Below, piece after piece: positions 5,750 to 5,783 of a stretch of DNA of 5,783 nucleotides. The stretch is from JBHEPS01 sp046261635 (GTDB taxonomy: Bacteria > Acidobacteriota > Thermoanaerobaculia > Gp7-AA8). Numbering within the stretch: position 1 is the first letter of the stretch; the number at the start of each line of letters is the position of its first letter. The position numbers were made by a program, and so were the translations under genes. Under the pieces are notes generated by a model. That model was given only the letters and a program-made list of their open reading frames with translations. It was not told where the DNA came from and did no database searches. Where the stretch lies: assembly GCA_046261635.1 (NCBI GenBank), contig JBHEOL010000229.1, positions 1-5,783 of the forward strand, read 5' to 3'.

Positions 5750-5783
5750 ATAGGACGCATAGGACCTATAGGACGTATAGGAC
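5750..5783 (+). repeat. 9-bp tandem repeat (ATAGGACNN), cut by the right edge
   Basis: The units are ATAGGACGC (5750-5758), ATAGGACCT (5759-5767), ATAGGACGT (5768-5776) and ATAGGAC (5777-5783), with the last cut off. The first seven bases are constant and the last two vary. The total length is unknown. It is too short-period for a CRISPR array. Confidence 0.85.

Overview
The window comes from a GC-rich bacterial chromosome with strongly G/C-biased third codon positions. The lipoprotein-type protease at the left edge suggests a diderm (Gram-negative type) envelope. Nothing fixes the taxon. Acidobacteriota or a similar GC-rich environmental phylum would fit the protein style and the repeat-bearing intergenic DNA, but that is a guess. 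I see no rRNA, tRNA, CRISPR array, transposase or phage gene.

Layout. (1) Positions 1-1415, minus strand: an M48-family zinc metalloprotease with a lipoprotein-like signal sequence, cut by the left edge probably only a few codons before its end. (2) Positions 1416-1641: a 226-bp gap holding two inverted repeats and, on the plus strand, a probable 36-residue single-membrane-span protein whose stop codon interlocks with that of the next gene. (3) Positions 1642-2952, minus strand: a complete CorC/HlyC (CNNM-like) membrane transporter with DUF21, two CBS domains and a CorC_HlyC domain. (4) Positions 2953-3284: a 332-bp divergent intergenic region, most of it a roughly 250-bp nested inverted repeat with tandem 7-mers in its arms. 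(5) Positions 3285-5729, plus strand: an XPD/DinG-type iron-sulfur helicase with an N-terminal RecB/Cas4-like PD-(D/E)XK nuclease domain. (6) Positions 5750-5783: the start of a 9-bp tandem repeat that runs off the right edge.

The genes do not form an evident pathway. The protease and the transporter share a strand but are 226 bp apart and need not be co-transcribed. Both are envelope proteins; the helicase-nuclease is a DNA-processing enzyme read divergently. The less ordinary material is the intergenic repeat structure, the unlisted membrane micro-ORF, and a helicase start that lacks a Shine-Dalgarno sequence and sits 9 bp after a possible extended -10 element at the edge of the repeat. I see no strong evidence for a wholly new system.
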